DNA from: Sphingobacteriales bacterium | Lineage (GTDB): Bacteria > Bacteroidota > Bacteroidia > Chitinophagales > Chitinophagaceae | Length of the DNA stretch: 17,550 nt | Direction: 5' to 3' | NCBI GenBank assembly: GCA_023251215.1 | Contig: JAHEZF010000005.1 | Coordinates: 1 to 17,550, forward strand | Part shown: piece after piece, positions 1 to 6,294 of the stretch | Layout of the letters: every line of letters starts with the position of its first letter | How positions within the stretch are numbered: position 1 is the stretch's first letter | The notes under the pieces: generated by a model | What the model was told of the DNA's origin: nothing | The model's input: only the letters and a program-made list of their open reading frames with translations | The model's database searches: none | Program-made: the position numbers and the translations under genes

Positions 1-69
1 AATACCATTTGTTTGGTTGTATGTTTATTTACTCATGAAATAAATCTTTTGAACCTGAAAAACTTTTCC

Positions 70-105
70 CGAAGGTCCCAGGGACTCCTTTGAGGGGTTC
101 CTTCG
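70..105. repeat. Imperfect GC-rich hairpin upstream of psd
   Basis: Arms CGAAGG (70-75) and CCTTCG (100-105) are exact inverted copies, and CCC (77-79) can also pair with GGG in 94-97. The rest of 1-144 is AT-rich and holds no reading frame I can support. No T-run follows on the plus strand, so this is not a convincing terminator. It lies just ahead of the predicted psd promoter and resembles the other short GC-rich palindromes in this window. Confidence 0.45.
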
Positions 106-119
106 AAATAAACCTTCGT

Positions 120-127
120 TATCTTTG
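120..127 (+). promoter_or_regulatory. Candidate Bacteroidota -7 box for psd
   Basis: TATCTTTG matches the Bacteroidota -7 consensus TAnnTTTG exactly and lies 17 nt before the psd ATG at 145. I see no good TTTG -33 element at the usual spacing, so only the -7 half is supported. Confidence 0.4.
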
Positions 128-144
128 TTTTTCAACTGCAGCAG

Positions 145-801
145 ATGACGATTCACAAAGAAGGATACAAGATCATTGCATTAACCACCATCCTTTTTGG
201 CATTATTAATATTCTTTTTTTTTATTTGCTGAGTTTTGAATTGCCGGTTATCACACTTGTGGTTTTTATCATAACGCTTGGACTGCTTTTTATTATTATT
301 TCCTTTTTCCGCATTCCCAAAAGAACACTGACGATTCGTGAAGATACTGTTGTGGCGCCTGCAGATGGCACAATAGTGGCCATTGAAGAAGTACAGGCGG
401 ATGAATATTTTACTGACCGGCGCATACAGGTTTCTATTTTTATGAGTCCCTGGGATGTACATGTAAACCGTAATCCCATTGCGGGGGAAATAACATACAT
501 CCGGTATCACAAGGGAAAATATTTAATAGCATGGCATCCTAAGGCATCTACCGAAAATGAAAGGTATTCTGTAGTGTATCGGAAAAACGGTAAAGAAATC
601 CTGCTAAGGCAGATTGCCGGCGCATTGGCTAAACGGATCATTAATTATCTGCATATTGGTCAAAAAGCAGAACAGGCCGCCGAAATGGGTTTTATCAAAT
701 TCGGCTCAAGAGTTGATTTATTATTACCATTGAATATAAGAATCAATGTAAAGATGGGGGATAAAACAAAAGGAGGAGTAACCGTGATTGCAACTTGGTA
801 G
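145..801 (+). CDS. psd: Phosphatidylserine decarboxylase, short form
   Basis: Converts phosphatidylserine to phosphatidylethanolamine at the inner membrane, the last step of PE synthesis. The protein is 218 aa, the length of the compact PSD type rather than the roughly 300-aa E. coli enzyme. Two hydrophobic segments (about 9-30 and 34-54) form an N-terminal membrane anchor. The catalytic region shows APADG (71-75, with the conserved Asp), DVHVNR (104-109, with the conserved His) and FGSRVD (186-191). By family knowledge the proenzyme cleaves itself between G187 and S188, and S188 becomes the pyruvoyl group. The ATG at 145 follows a -7 box and leaves the membrane segment intact. It is convergent with the HAD gene, 22 nt away. 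No phosphatidylserine synthase gene is adjacent within the window. Confidence 0.93.
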   Translation: MTIHKEGYKIIALTTILFGIINILFFYLLSFELPVITLVVFIITLGLLFIIISFFRIPKRTLTIREDTVVAPADGTIVAIEEVQADEYFTDRRIQVSIFMSPWDVHVNRNPIAGEITYIRYHKGKYLIAWHPKASTENERYSVVYRKNGKEILLRQIAGALAKRIINYLHIGQKAEQAAEMGFIKFGSRVDLLLPLNIRINVKMGDKTKGGVTVIATW

Positions 802-823
802 GGGCTTGATGTTTGTCATTTGG

Positions 824-1555
824 TTAAAATATTTTCTCCAGCTCTTTCAGGGAGGCCACTGTGTATGTCGGCTTTACGTCTGTTGTGATGTTATGATGAT
901 TCACAAAAACCTGGTCAATGCCGGCATTTATAGCGCCCTGTATATCCACTTCAATGCTGTCGCCTATCATGATGCTTTCATTTTTTGAGGCATGGGTTTT
1001 TTGTAAGGCAAAATCAAAGATCTCTTTATCCGGCTTCAGGCTGTTTGAGCCTTCGGATGTGATGATCTCTTTAAAAAAAGCATTTAGTCCTGAATATTTC
1101 AATTTACTATGCTGTGTTTTTTCAAAACCGTTGGTGATGAGATGCAGTTGATATTTTTTATCAGTTAAATAGCAGAGTATTTCTTTGGTATAAGGGAATA
1201 AGATTGTTCTTGTGGGCAGCAGGTCAAGAAACCGTACACTCATTTCTTTTGCCAGCGCATCATCGGCGATCTTAAAATCCAAAAGAGCCAGCGACATTCT
1301 TTTTATCCTCAGTTCATCCTGTTTGATAAAGCCATTCCTGTACCGCTCCCACAATTTTTCATTATGGACCAGGTAGTTTTTGTGAAAAATATCAAAATTG
1401 CTGACTCCCCTTTTTTCCAGCTCCAGTAAATGGTATAGTTCTTCGAGTGTAGCCCGGGCATTGGCTTCAAAATCCCAGAGAGTATGGTCGAGGTCGAAGA
1501 AAAGATGGCTGTATTTGCCCCTATCCCCTAAAGGGGGATTAATTTTTTTATTCAT
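824..1555 (-). CDS. YjjG/YfnB-type HAD hydrolase (nucleotidase)
   Basis: A 243-aa haloacid-dehalogenase phosphatase. Motif I is FFDLDHTLWDFE (19-30, nucleophile D21 and acid D23), motif II is LITNG (139-143), motif III is K174 in LKPDKEIF, and motif IV is GDS (198-200) with D204. The DLDHTLWDFE signature and the helical cap (about 35-110) fit the YjjG/YfnB group, 5'-nucleotidases that clean up non-canonical pyrimidine nucleotides; the exact substrate is inferred. The N-terminus is odd. Relatives are expected to begin a few residues before the FFDLDHT motif, but here residues 6-13 (NPPLGDRG) are encoded by a GC-rich palindromic repeat. No other in-frame ATG, GTG or TTG lies between the repeat and motif I, so the repeat must be translated. 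It is divergent from the dehydrogenase gene. Confidence 0.9.
   Translation of the reverse strand: MNKKINPPLGDRGKYSHLFFDLDHTLWDFEANARATLEELYHLLELEKRGVSNFDIFHKNYLVHNEKLWERYRNGFIKQDELRIKRMSLALLDFKIADDALAKEMSVRFLDLLPTRTILFPYTKEILCYLTDKKYQLHLITNGFEKTQHSKLKYSGLNAFFKEIITSEGSNSLKPDKEIFDFALQKTHASKNESIMIGDSIEVDIQGAINAGIDQVFVNHHNITTDVKPTYTVASLKELEKIF
1516..1537 (-). repeat. GC-rich palindromic repeat, copy A (inside HAD gene)
   Basis: On the minus strand it reads CCCCCTTTAGGGGATAGGGG, with a stem CCCCT(1525-1529)/AGGGG(1532-1536). It is nearly the same as copy B at 1609-1627, and the two copies point away from each other around the shared promoter region. It lies inside the HAD coding sequence and encodes part of NPPLGDRG. 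Confidence 0.7.
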
Positions 1556-1558
1556 ATT

Positions 1559-1566
1559 TATGTTTG
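1559..1566 (+). promoter_or_regulatory. Candidate -7 box for the dehydrogenase gene
   Basis: TATGTTTG matches TAnnTTTG exactly and precedes both possible starts of the short-chain dehydrogenase (1593 and 1629). On the opposite strand the same short spacer must hold the HAD promoter, but I see no exact consensus there. Confidence 0.35.
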
Positions 1567-1608
1567 CAAATTACATAACAAATACCTGAATTATGATTTC
1601 TCAAAACA

Positions 1609-1627
1609 CCCCTTCAGGGGCTGGGGG
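1609..1627 (+). repeat. GC-rich palindromic repeat, copy B (dehydrogenase 5' end)
   Basis: It reads CCCCTTCAGGGGCTGGGGG, with a stem CCCCT(1609-1613)/AGGGG(1616-1620). It has the same build as copy A in opposite orientation. It ends one base before the ATG at 1629, and if translation starts at 1593 it encodes TPSGAGG in frame. Confidence 0.7.
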
Positions 1628-1628
1628 T

Positions 1629-2327
1629 ATGAATGTCATCATTACTGGTGCATCAAGGGGGATCGGAAAAGCTGTAGCAGAAATATTTGCTGCCAACGGG
1701 CATGATCTTTATCTCACTTCCAGGAACGAAGTGACTTTATATAAATGTGTGGAAGAGTTGATGACAAAATATCCCGATGTTACTATCAAAGCGAAACCAT
1801 TTGATCTCAGTAAAAATGATGAAACGGTTGCATTGGGAAACTGGTGCCTTAAATACGGCGTTCCTGAAATATTATTTAATAATGCCGGATTATTTGAACC
1901 GGGAAATGTGTATAATGAACCCGACGAATCATTGGAAAGACAAATGGCAGCCAATCTTTATAGCGCCTACCATCTTACCAGGACGTTACTGCCTCCAATG
2001 ATAGAACTGAGAAGAGGTCACATTTTCAATATGTGTTCTGTTGCATCCCTGCAGGCATATAAAAATGGAGGGGCATACAGCATCAGTAAATCTGCACTGT
2101 ATAGTTTTTCAAAAAACCTGCGGGAAGAAATGAAACCCTATAACATTAAGGTGACAGCAGTAATTGCCGGAGCAGCCTATACAGATTCCTGGGCCTCCTC
2201 CGGAATTAAAAGGGAAAGATTCATGGAAGCAGAAGATATTGCTAAAATGATCTATGCTGCATCACAACTTTCAGCAGGAGCCTGTGTAGAAGAAATATTA
2301 ATGAGGCCACAATTGGGAGACCTATAG
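1629..2327 (+). CDS. Short-chain dehydrogenase/reductase (SDR)
   Basis: A classical SDR oxidoreductase, 232 aa from this start, probably cytosolic and NAD(P)-dependent. From the ATG at 1629 it shows the cofactor motif TGASRGIG (6-13), NNAG (84-87), the active-site Ser in MCSVAS (S137), and YSISK, which gives the catalytic Tyr150 and Lys154. The substrate cannot be told from sequence. An in-frame ATG at 1593 would add 12 residues, most of them encoded by the GC-rich repeat. I prefer 1629 because MNVIITGASRGIG is the usual SDR N-terminus, but 1593 remains possible. It is divergent from the HAD gene and convergent with the response regulator. Confidence 0.9.
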   Translation: MNVIITGASRGIGKAVAEIFAANGHDLYLTSRNEVTLYKCVEELMTKYPDVTIKAKPFDLSKNDETVALGNWCLKYGVPEILFNNAGLFEPGNVYNEPDESLERQMAANLYSAYHLTRTLLPPMIELRRGHIFNMCSVASLQAYKNGGAYSISKSALYSFSKNLREEMKPYNIKVTAVIAGAAYTDSWASSGIKRERFMEAEDIAKMIYAASQLSAGACVEEILMRPQLGDL

Positions 2328-2354
2328 AATATCGAACATCGAATACAGAATGAT

Positions 2355-2452
2355 GAATGATGAAGTAGCGCTGGTTGAAAAAATTAAAAGATTTTGAATA
2401 TTAAGCAGAATTGAAATACTGAAGTTAACAGATTGCAATTACTTCATCATTC
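2355..2452. repeat. Inverted repeat between convergent genes
   Basis: The 140-bp gap between the dehydrogenase and response-regulator stops is filled by repeat-like DNA. GAATGATGAAGTA (2355-2367) and TACTTCATCATTC (2440-2452) are a perfect 13-bp inverted pair around a 72-nt AT-rich core. Outside them, degenerate units of the type GAATATCGAACATCGAAT (2328-2344) are mirrored on the right, at about 2453-2475, running into the last codons of the response regulator. Similar ATTCAAT-type strings occur near 9364-9433 and 17185-17218. Confidence 0.65.
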
Positions 2453-2467
2453 GATATTCCATGTTCA

Positions 2468-3193
2468 TTATTCGTTATTTCCACCGTACTCACTGTATTT
2501 ATATCCTACGCCTCTTACGGAATGAAAATATTTCGGGTTGCGGCTATCATCTTCAAAGTATTTCCGGAAGTTGAGAATAAAGTTATCAATGGTCCGTGTA
2601 GTAGGATAAACGTTGTAACCCCACACAGCCTGTAATATCTTTTCCCGCGGCACCACTTCATTTTTATTTTCTATCAACAGTTTCAGCAACATGGTTTCTT
2701 TTTTACTGAGTTGTATCTTTTCGCCGCCGGTTTTAACTGCTTCCTGTGCTTTGAAGTCAATTTTATTATTTCCAAATGTATAGCTATTGCCAATCGTTTC
2801 TTTATCCAGTAATTTTTTGTTCTTATCAATTAGTTTTTGTACCCGGAGCAAAAGTTCTTCCAGGTTAAATGGTTTTGTCAGGTAATCATCAGCGCCTTTT
2901 TTTAACCCCAGCACCCTGTCAGCGCTGCTGTTTTTAGCGCTGAGGATGAGGATGGGCACTTCATTATTATTCAAACGGATTGTTTCAGTTACATTGATGC
3001 CGTCCATTTCGGGCAGCATCACATCCAGAATAATGAGATCGAAATATTCGGCCTGAACTGCTTTTAATGCAGCAGTGCCATCGTAAGCAGAGATCACATC
3101 ATAACCTTTCAGTTCAAGATTCAGCTTAAGAGATTCATGAAGATTTTCTTCGTCTTCTACCAGTAAAACAGATGTTTTTTTTTCTCCGGACAT
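2468..3193 (-). CDS. OmpR/PhoB-family response regulator
   Basis: A 241-aa two-component DNA-binding regulator. The receiver domain (about 7-122) has the acidic pair E13/D14, phospho-acceptor D57 (in LIILDVMLPEMDG), the switch residue S85 and conserved K107 (in LTKPF). A winged-helix output domain follows (about 138-236), with the typical C-terminal signature TRTIDNFILNFRKYFEDD and SVRGVGYKY. It is the last gene of the minus-strand cluster, 79 nt after the histidine kinase, which is its obvious partner. Target genes are unknown. The spacer to the kinase contains a strong hairpin, which may set the relative expression of the two proteins. Confidence 0.95.
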   Translation of the reverse strand: MSGEKKTSVLLVEDEENLHESLKLNLELKGYDVISAYDGTAALKAVQAEYFDLIILDVMLPEMDGINVTETIRLNNNEVPILILSAKNSSADRVLGLKKGADDYLTKPFNLEELLLRVQKLIDKNKKLLDKETIGNSYTFGNNKIDFKAQEAVKTGGEKIQLSKKETMLLKLLIENKNEVVPREKILQAVWGYNVYPTTRTIDNFILNFRKYFEDDSRNPKYFHSVRGVGYKYSEYGGNNE

Positions 3194-3250
3194 TTTCTAA
3201 GTGTTGTTCAAAGTTCTTGGATATAATAAGCCTTCCTGTTCAGTTTTTAT

Positions 3251-3273
3251 GGTCAGACGGAAACCGTCAGACC
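3251..3273 (-). other. Hairpin between kinase and regulator genes
   Basis: GGTCAGACGG (3251-3260) and CCGTCAGACC (3264-3273) pair over 10 positions with one A-A mismatch and a 3-nt loop. The stem starts at the kinase stop codon. On the minus strand it is followed by ATAAAAACTG, not a T-run, so a full terminator is unlikely. An mRNA processing or stability element, or a dispersed palindrome, fits better. Confidence 0.55.
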
Positions 3274-4265
3274 TATGTATAAAACGTAACAGCGAAGTTA
3301 CTGCCAACAGAAGTATTGTTTGTCACTAAAATGTCGGCATTATGATCTTGGGCTATTTTACGGCATAGATAAAGGCCAAGGCCTGTGCCCTGGGTTTTTC
3401 GGGTAGCTTCATTACCGATACGGTAAAATTTGGAAAATATTTTTTTCTTTTCTTCCCTGGCGATACCCGGGCCTTCATCCATAATTTGTAAAACGATTGA
3501 GGATCTTTCTTTTTGCAAAGTCACAGTAATGGGGCTTTCCTTCGGAGAATATTTTATTGCATTTTCCAGCATGTTATTGATAAGCATCTGTAGCAGTAAC
3601 GAATCACCATTTAAGTCAGCATCGGGCTCTATCAGCCCGGTAAAAACCCGGCTAGGATACCGGTCTTTGAAATCCTGAATGCAATCTTTCAGCAAATCCG
3701 AAAGATCGAGTTCTTCTTTAGATGATTGATATCCTCCGCCATCCAGTTGAGAGGCAATAAGGATATTGTTGGTCAGAAAATTGAGTCTTGCTGTTTCCTG
3801 CAGTGTCATACGGATCAGTTTTTTTTGTTTATCCGGGTCAAGAGAATATTTCTGCAGTGTTTCCAGATTCAGTTTGGCCACTGATATTGGAGTTTTCAAT
3901 TCATGTGTAACAGCCATCATAAAATTCTGCTGCTGTTGCTGCATATAAAATTGCCGGCGAACAAAACGGTATAAAAAAGCGGCGCCTATTAATAGTAATA
4001 GAAAAAAAGTGCCTCCTTCTCCAAGATATTTTGTCTTATTTAACTTATAGCCAGTATTGATCCGGTTAAGTTCGGTTTGGTATACTACCGGAGTAGCATT
4101 TTTGTTTATTGTGGCTTTCAGCTTCTGCAACTCAAAATCCCGCATCATATCATTTTGTTTATTCAGCGAAATAAACCACCATATTAATGCAGCAATGATA
4201 TAGGCAAGCAGCAACCAGTAAATAATGGTGGCACGAAGTAATCTTTTGCGGCTGCTGTCAGGCAT
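3273..4265 (-). CDS. Membrane sensor histidine kinase
   Basis: A 330-aa inner-membrane kinase. TM1 is at about 13-33 and TM2 at about 84-101, enclosing a short periplasmic loop of about 50 residues with no recognised sensor domain. A glutamine run (109-113) precedes the HisKA dimerisation domain, whose phospho-acceptor is H121 in THELKTP. The ATPase domain shows the N box (NNMLENAIKYSP, N235), the G1 box (DEGPGIA, 263-269), the F box (FSKFYRI) and the G2 box (GTGLGLYL, 293-300). All catalytic residues are present. It starts 14 nt after the gldH stop and is followed by its likely partner regulator. The signal sensed is unknown; linkage to gldH suggests an envelope cue, which is inference. Confidence 0.94.
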   Translation of the reverse strand: MPDSSRKRLLRATIIYWLLLAYIIAALIWWFISLNKQNDMMRDFELQKLKATINKNATPVVYQTELNRINTGYKLNKTKYLGEGGTFFLLLLIGAAFLYRFVRRQFYMQQQQQNFMMAVTHELKTPISVAKLNLETLQKYSLDPDKQKKLIRMTLQETARLNFLTNNILIASQLDGGGYQSSKEELDLSDLLKDCIQDFKDRYPSRVFTGLIEPDADLNGDSLLLQMLINNMLENAIKYSPKESPITVTLQKERSSIVLQIMDEGPGIAREEKKKIFSKFYRIGNEATRKTQGTGLGLYLCRKIAQDHNADILVTNNTSVGSNFAVTFYT

Positions 4266-4279
4266 AATAAAGAAGGTTA

Positions 4280-4786
4280 TTATTTCTTTTCAATGCGCAG
4301 GCCCACATTCAGTACATTTTCCAGCGGGTCTTCTCTCATTATCTGCTCAATGATAAATGTATAACTGCCCTTTTTTCTGAAATATAGCTGCTGGTCCTGT
4401 GCCGTTAATGGAATACGGTGTTCATATATGTCGTCCATACCGCTGCCCAACCAGCCCTTATCAGTAGTGGCAAGCGGAAGGTCAAATCGTACTTTCTGAA
4501 AGCTATCCTGTTCCGGTTGTTTTGCATACAAATTAATATAGATGTTGTTGTAATTGTATTTATCATTATGCCGCAGCACCAGGAAAAGCCGGTAAGGAAT
4601 GGAGGTATCTTTTATGATAAAAGTAAAAGAAGGTTTGAAACTGTTTTTCCACGCATGGCCGGGAATGGTTACGTTTTTTTCGTACAGGTCAATGCTTGTG
4701 CATGAGGAAATAATGTACGAAGTAAGAAAGATGAAGTACAATGTTCGAAACGAAGTTTTCAATAATGAGATGTTTTTACAAAACAT
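4280..4786 (-). CDS. gldH: Gliding motility lipoprotein GldH
   Basis: A 168-aa lipoprotein. The N-terminus has a hydrophobic segment (about 13-28) ending in the lipobox-like ISSC, with Cys29 as the lipidation site. The mature part has the GldH pattern: DLYEKN near the N-terminus, W-x-x-x-F-x-x-x-F, IKDTS-x-x-Y, R-H-N-D-x-Y-x-Y-x-N, and a C-terminal beta-rich region ending in GLRIEKK. In Flavobacterium johnsoniae GldH is needed for gliding and is linked to the type IX secretion machinery; its role here is inferred from family membership. The ATG lies inside the end of yicC (11-nt overlap, ATGTTTTGTAA), which suggests translational coupling. No other gld or spr gene is visible in the window. 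Confidence 0.82.
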   Translation of the reverse strand: MFCKNISLLKTSFRTLYFIFLTSYIISSCTSIDLYEKNVTIPGHAWKNSFKPSFTFIIKDTSIPYRLFLVLRHNDKYNYNNIYINLYAKQPEQDSFQKVRFDLPLATTDKGWLGSGMDDIYEHRIPLTAQDQQLYFRKKGSYTFIIEQIMREDPLENVLNVGLRIEKK

Positions 4787-5651
4787 TTAATACCTGTTCT
4801 TTTGCTTTTTCCAGTTCATTTTTCATCATCACAACGCATTTCTGTATGCTTGAGTCGTAAGCCTTGGAACCTGTGGTGTTGATCTCTCTTCCTATCTCCT
4901 GCAGGATAAATGAAAGTTTTTTGCCTTTGAACTCATCGTCTTCTGCCAGGATGTTTTTAAAATATTCACAATGATTTTTTAAGCGAACCTGTTCTTCATT
5001 GATGTCAATCTTTTCTATATAATAAATAAGTTCCTGCTCAAGCCGGTTGCCGTCATAATTTTCTTTACCTACATTTTCTTCAAGGAGCCTGATAATACCC
5101 TCCCGGATTTTTTGCTGGCGCAGGGGTTCCAATGTGGTCACTTCTTCCTGTTGTTTTAATATATTATTAATCCGAAGCGCCAGGTCTTCAGCCAGGGATT
5201 TACCTTCATCTATACGATGGATATCCAGGTTATCAATAGAAGTCTGTAAAATCTTCTTAAAACCCAACCATTCCGCGTCAGTTAAAGTTTCACTACTGGG
5301 TGTAATCACTTCCGGAAGTTTTACCAGGGTGCTCAGGATATGAGAGGGATCAAGTTTCAGGGCAGCAGACAACTCTGCAAGGGGTTTATAGTAAGCTTTA
5401 GCCAGATCAGTGTTAATGGTAATGGGCTTGGCATTACCGGTTTCTTTTAAACTGATGGTACATTCCACACTGCCGCGGCCCAGTTTTTCAGAAAGCAGGC
5501 GGCGTATATCAAATTCAAATGGTTTTAAAATACCGGGTAACTTTAATTGCAGATCAAACTGTTTGCCGTTAAGTGATTTGATATCAACTAAAAAAGTTTT
5601 ATCACCGATATGGGCCTCGGCTCTTCCAAAACCGGTCATTGATTTCAGCAT
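4776..5651 (-). CDS. yicC: YicC family endoribonuclease
   Basis: A 291-aa protein with the hallmark YicC start MLKSMTGFGRAE and the conserved C-terminal domain (about 205-291), including GKKLSFILQEIGREINTTGSKA. The length is normal for the family. E. coli YicC has been described as an RNase acting on RNA turnover; the role here is by homology. It is the first gene of the minus-strand cluster yicC-gldH-kinase-regulator. The start is well supported by the family motif, and a -7-like box lies about 25 nt upstream. Confidence 0.93.
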   Translation of the reverse strand: MLKSMTGFGRAEAHIGDKTFLVDIKSLNGKQFDLQLKLPGILKPFEFDIRRLLSEKLGRGSVECTISLKETGNAKPITINTDLAKAYYKPLAELSAALKLDPSHILSTLVKLPEVITPSSETLTDAEWLGFKKILQTSIDNLDIHRIDEGKSLAEDLALRINNILKQQEEVTTLEPLRQQKIREGIIRLLEENVGKENYDGNRLEQELIYYIEKIDINEEQVRLKNHCEYFKNILAEDDEFKGKKLSFILQEIGREINTTGSKAYDSSIQKCVVMMKNELEKAKEQVLNVL

Positions 5652-5675
5652 GCTGTATTTTTTTGAGATAAGGAG

Positions 5676-5683
5676 TAAAGATA
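5676..5683 (-). promoter_or_regulatory. Candidate -7 box for the yicC cluster
   Basis: On the minus strand it reads TATCTTTA, one base from TAnnTTTG, 24 nt upstream of the yicC ATG. A TTG sits 24 nt further upstream (5708-5710 on the plus strand), slightly beyond the usual spacing. Confidence 0.35.
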
Positions 5684-5801
5684 TTTTAATTATTGCATTA
5701 AATGGTTCAATACTTTTTCTCAGGGCAAGTGAGGAAAATATAGGGAAGAAAAATGCGATACAATATTTAAAGTTGCATCACCGGATAAAAGAGAGTGTAA
5801 T

Positions 5802-5830
5802 AAAAAATCCCTCCGGAATACCAGAGGGAT
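5802..5830 (-). terminator. Intrinsic terminator on the minus strand, no assigned gene
   Basis: On the minus strand the stem ATCCCTC(5830-5824)/GAGGGAT(5813-5807) is followed by TTTTTT. The stem is 7 bp with a 10-nt loop; two inner G-C pairs can form past a mismatch. On the plus strand no T-run follows, so it reads as a minus-strand terminator. It lies upstream of yicC, so it would end a transcript from the AT-rich gap to its right and shield yicC from read-through. Confidence 0.65.
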
Positions 5831-5853
5831 CATTTATATGGATGGGTTAGTAA

Positions 5854-5878
5854 GTACGGGAAACTTATTTCCCGGTAC
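5854..5878. other. Strong hairpin in the AT-rich gap
   Basis: GTACGGGAAA (5854-5863) pairs with TTTCCCGGTAC (5868-5878), leaving a one-base bulge and a 4-nt loop (CTTA). It is GC-rich in an otherwise very AT-rich stretch and lies 24 nt from the terminator at 5802-5830. Tandem hairpins ending in a U-run suggest the 3' end of a structured minus-strand RNA. Confidence 0.5.
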
Positions 5879-5884
5879 AATATT

Positions 5885-6030
5885 ATAAATAATTTTCATT
5901 AACCAAAAAATTTTTTTAAAAAATTTTATTAACATTTTAGATGTTGCTGTGGATAAACACGCATAAAATTGCTATTGATTTATAAAATAATTGAACGTTG
6001 AAGTTGATAATAAATATTTATTTTTTTTAT
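5885..6030. other. AT-rich gap with a perfect DnaA box
   Basis: TGTGGATAA (5948-5956) is the exact complement of the DnaA box TTATCCACA, and AGTTGATAA (6002-6010) matches it at 7 of 9 positions in the same orientation. Runs of A and T flank them (5907-5930, and an almost pure A/T stretch at about 6006-6031), as in an unwinding element or curved DNA. Only one perfect box is seen, so an origin is possible but far from shown. A DnaA-binding regulatory site or chance are alternatives. Confidence 0.3.
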
Positions 6031-6200
6031 AGCTTCAAAATTTGTTTTTGATGATACAGTTGCCTGGCAGGCATTTCAGCTACTGGCGTTTTTTCCAAAT
6101 TTATTTTTTTTATAATTGATTTTCTTTTTAAATAGAAATAGTTACTTGTTATTAGCATATCACCGGCTTTGATTTGTATGCTAAAAATTCTTTTTGGCAT
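6027..6200 (-). CDS. Possible small basic protein, 57 aa
   Basis: An open frame of 58 codons including the stop, read from an ATG at 6200-6198 to TAA at 6029-6027. It begins MPKRIFSIQIKAGDM and ends in ARQLYHQKQILKL. It is rich in lysine and isoleucine, with a basic middle part and no signal peptide or membrane helix. I recognise no family. In its favour, it lies upstream of an otherwise ownerless minus-strand terminator (5802-5830). Against it, the region is very AT-rich, no clear promoter or ribosome site is seen, and an 8-bp inverted repeat (TTAGCATA 6152-6159, TATGCTAA 6177-6184) sits inside it. It may be spurious. Confidence 0.25.
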   Translation of the reverse strand: MPKRIFSIQIKAGDMLITSNYFYLKRKSIIKKINLEKTPVAEMPARQLYHQKQILKL

Positions 6201-6271
6201 AGCTTACCGAAATAGCAATAAACGGTACAAAATTGCCTGTTTCTGTAAATAACAGCCAATCCGGGGCTTAT

Positions 6272-6279
6272 TACCTTTG
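6272..6279 (+). promoter_or_regulatory. Candidate -7 box for the LpxD-type gene
   Basis: TACCTTTG matches TAnnTTTG exactly, 15 nt before the ATG at 6295. A TTG triplet at 6277 lies within this box, so it is unlikely to be the start codon. Confidence 0.45.
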
Positions 6280-6294
6280 TACAAATTTATTTGT

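Noticed and set aside
1..144. A gene start on the minus strand to the left of psd
   Set aside because: The only ATG there (34-36, minus) meets a stop after three codons; no coding potential was seen.
1516..1627. Rho-independent terminators at the GC-rich palindromes
   Set aside because: They lie at the 5' ends of genes and lack following T-runs, so a dispersed repeat explains them better.
2328..2467. CRISPR-like array in the ATCGAA-type strings
   Set aside because: The units are short, degenerate and lack regular spacers; they form an inverted repeat rather than a direct-repeat array.
6152..6184. Plus-strand terminator from the TTAGCATA/TATGCTAA inverted repeat followed by T's
   Set aside because: The stem is AT-rich with a 17-nt loop, and no plus-strand gene ends upstream of it.
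6277..6294. TTG start for the LpxD-type gene
   Set aside because: The TTG lies inside the predicted -7 box, and the ATG at 6295 gives the usual family N-terminus.
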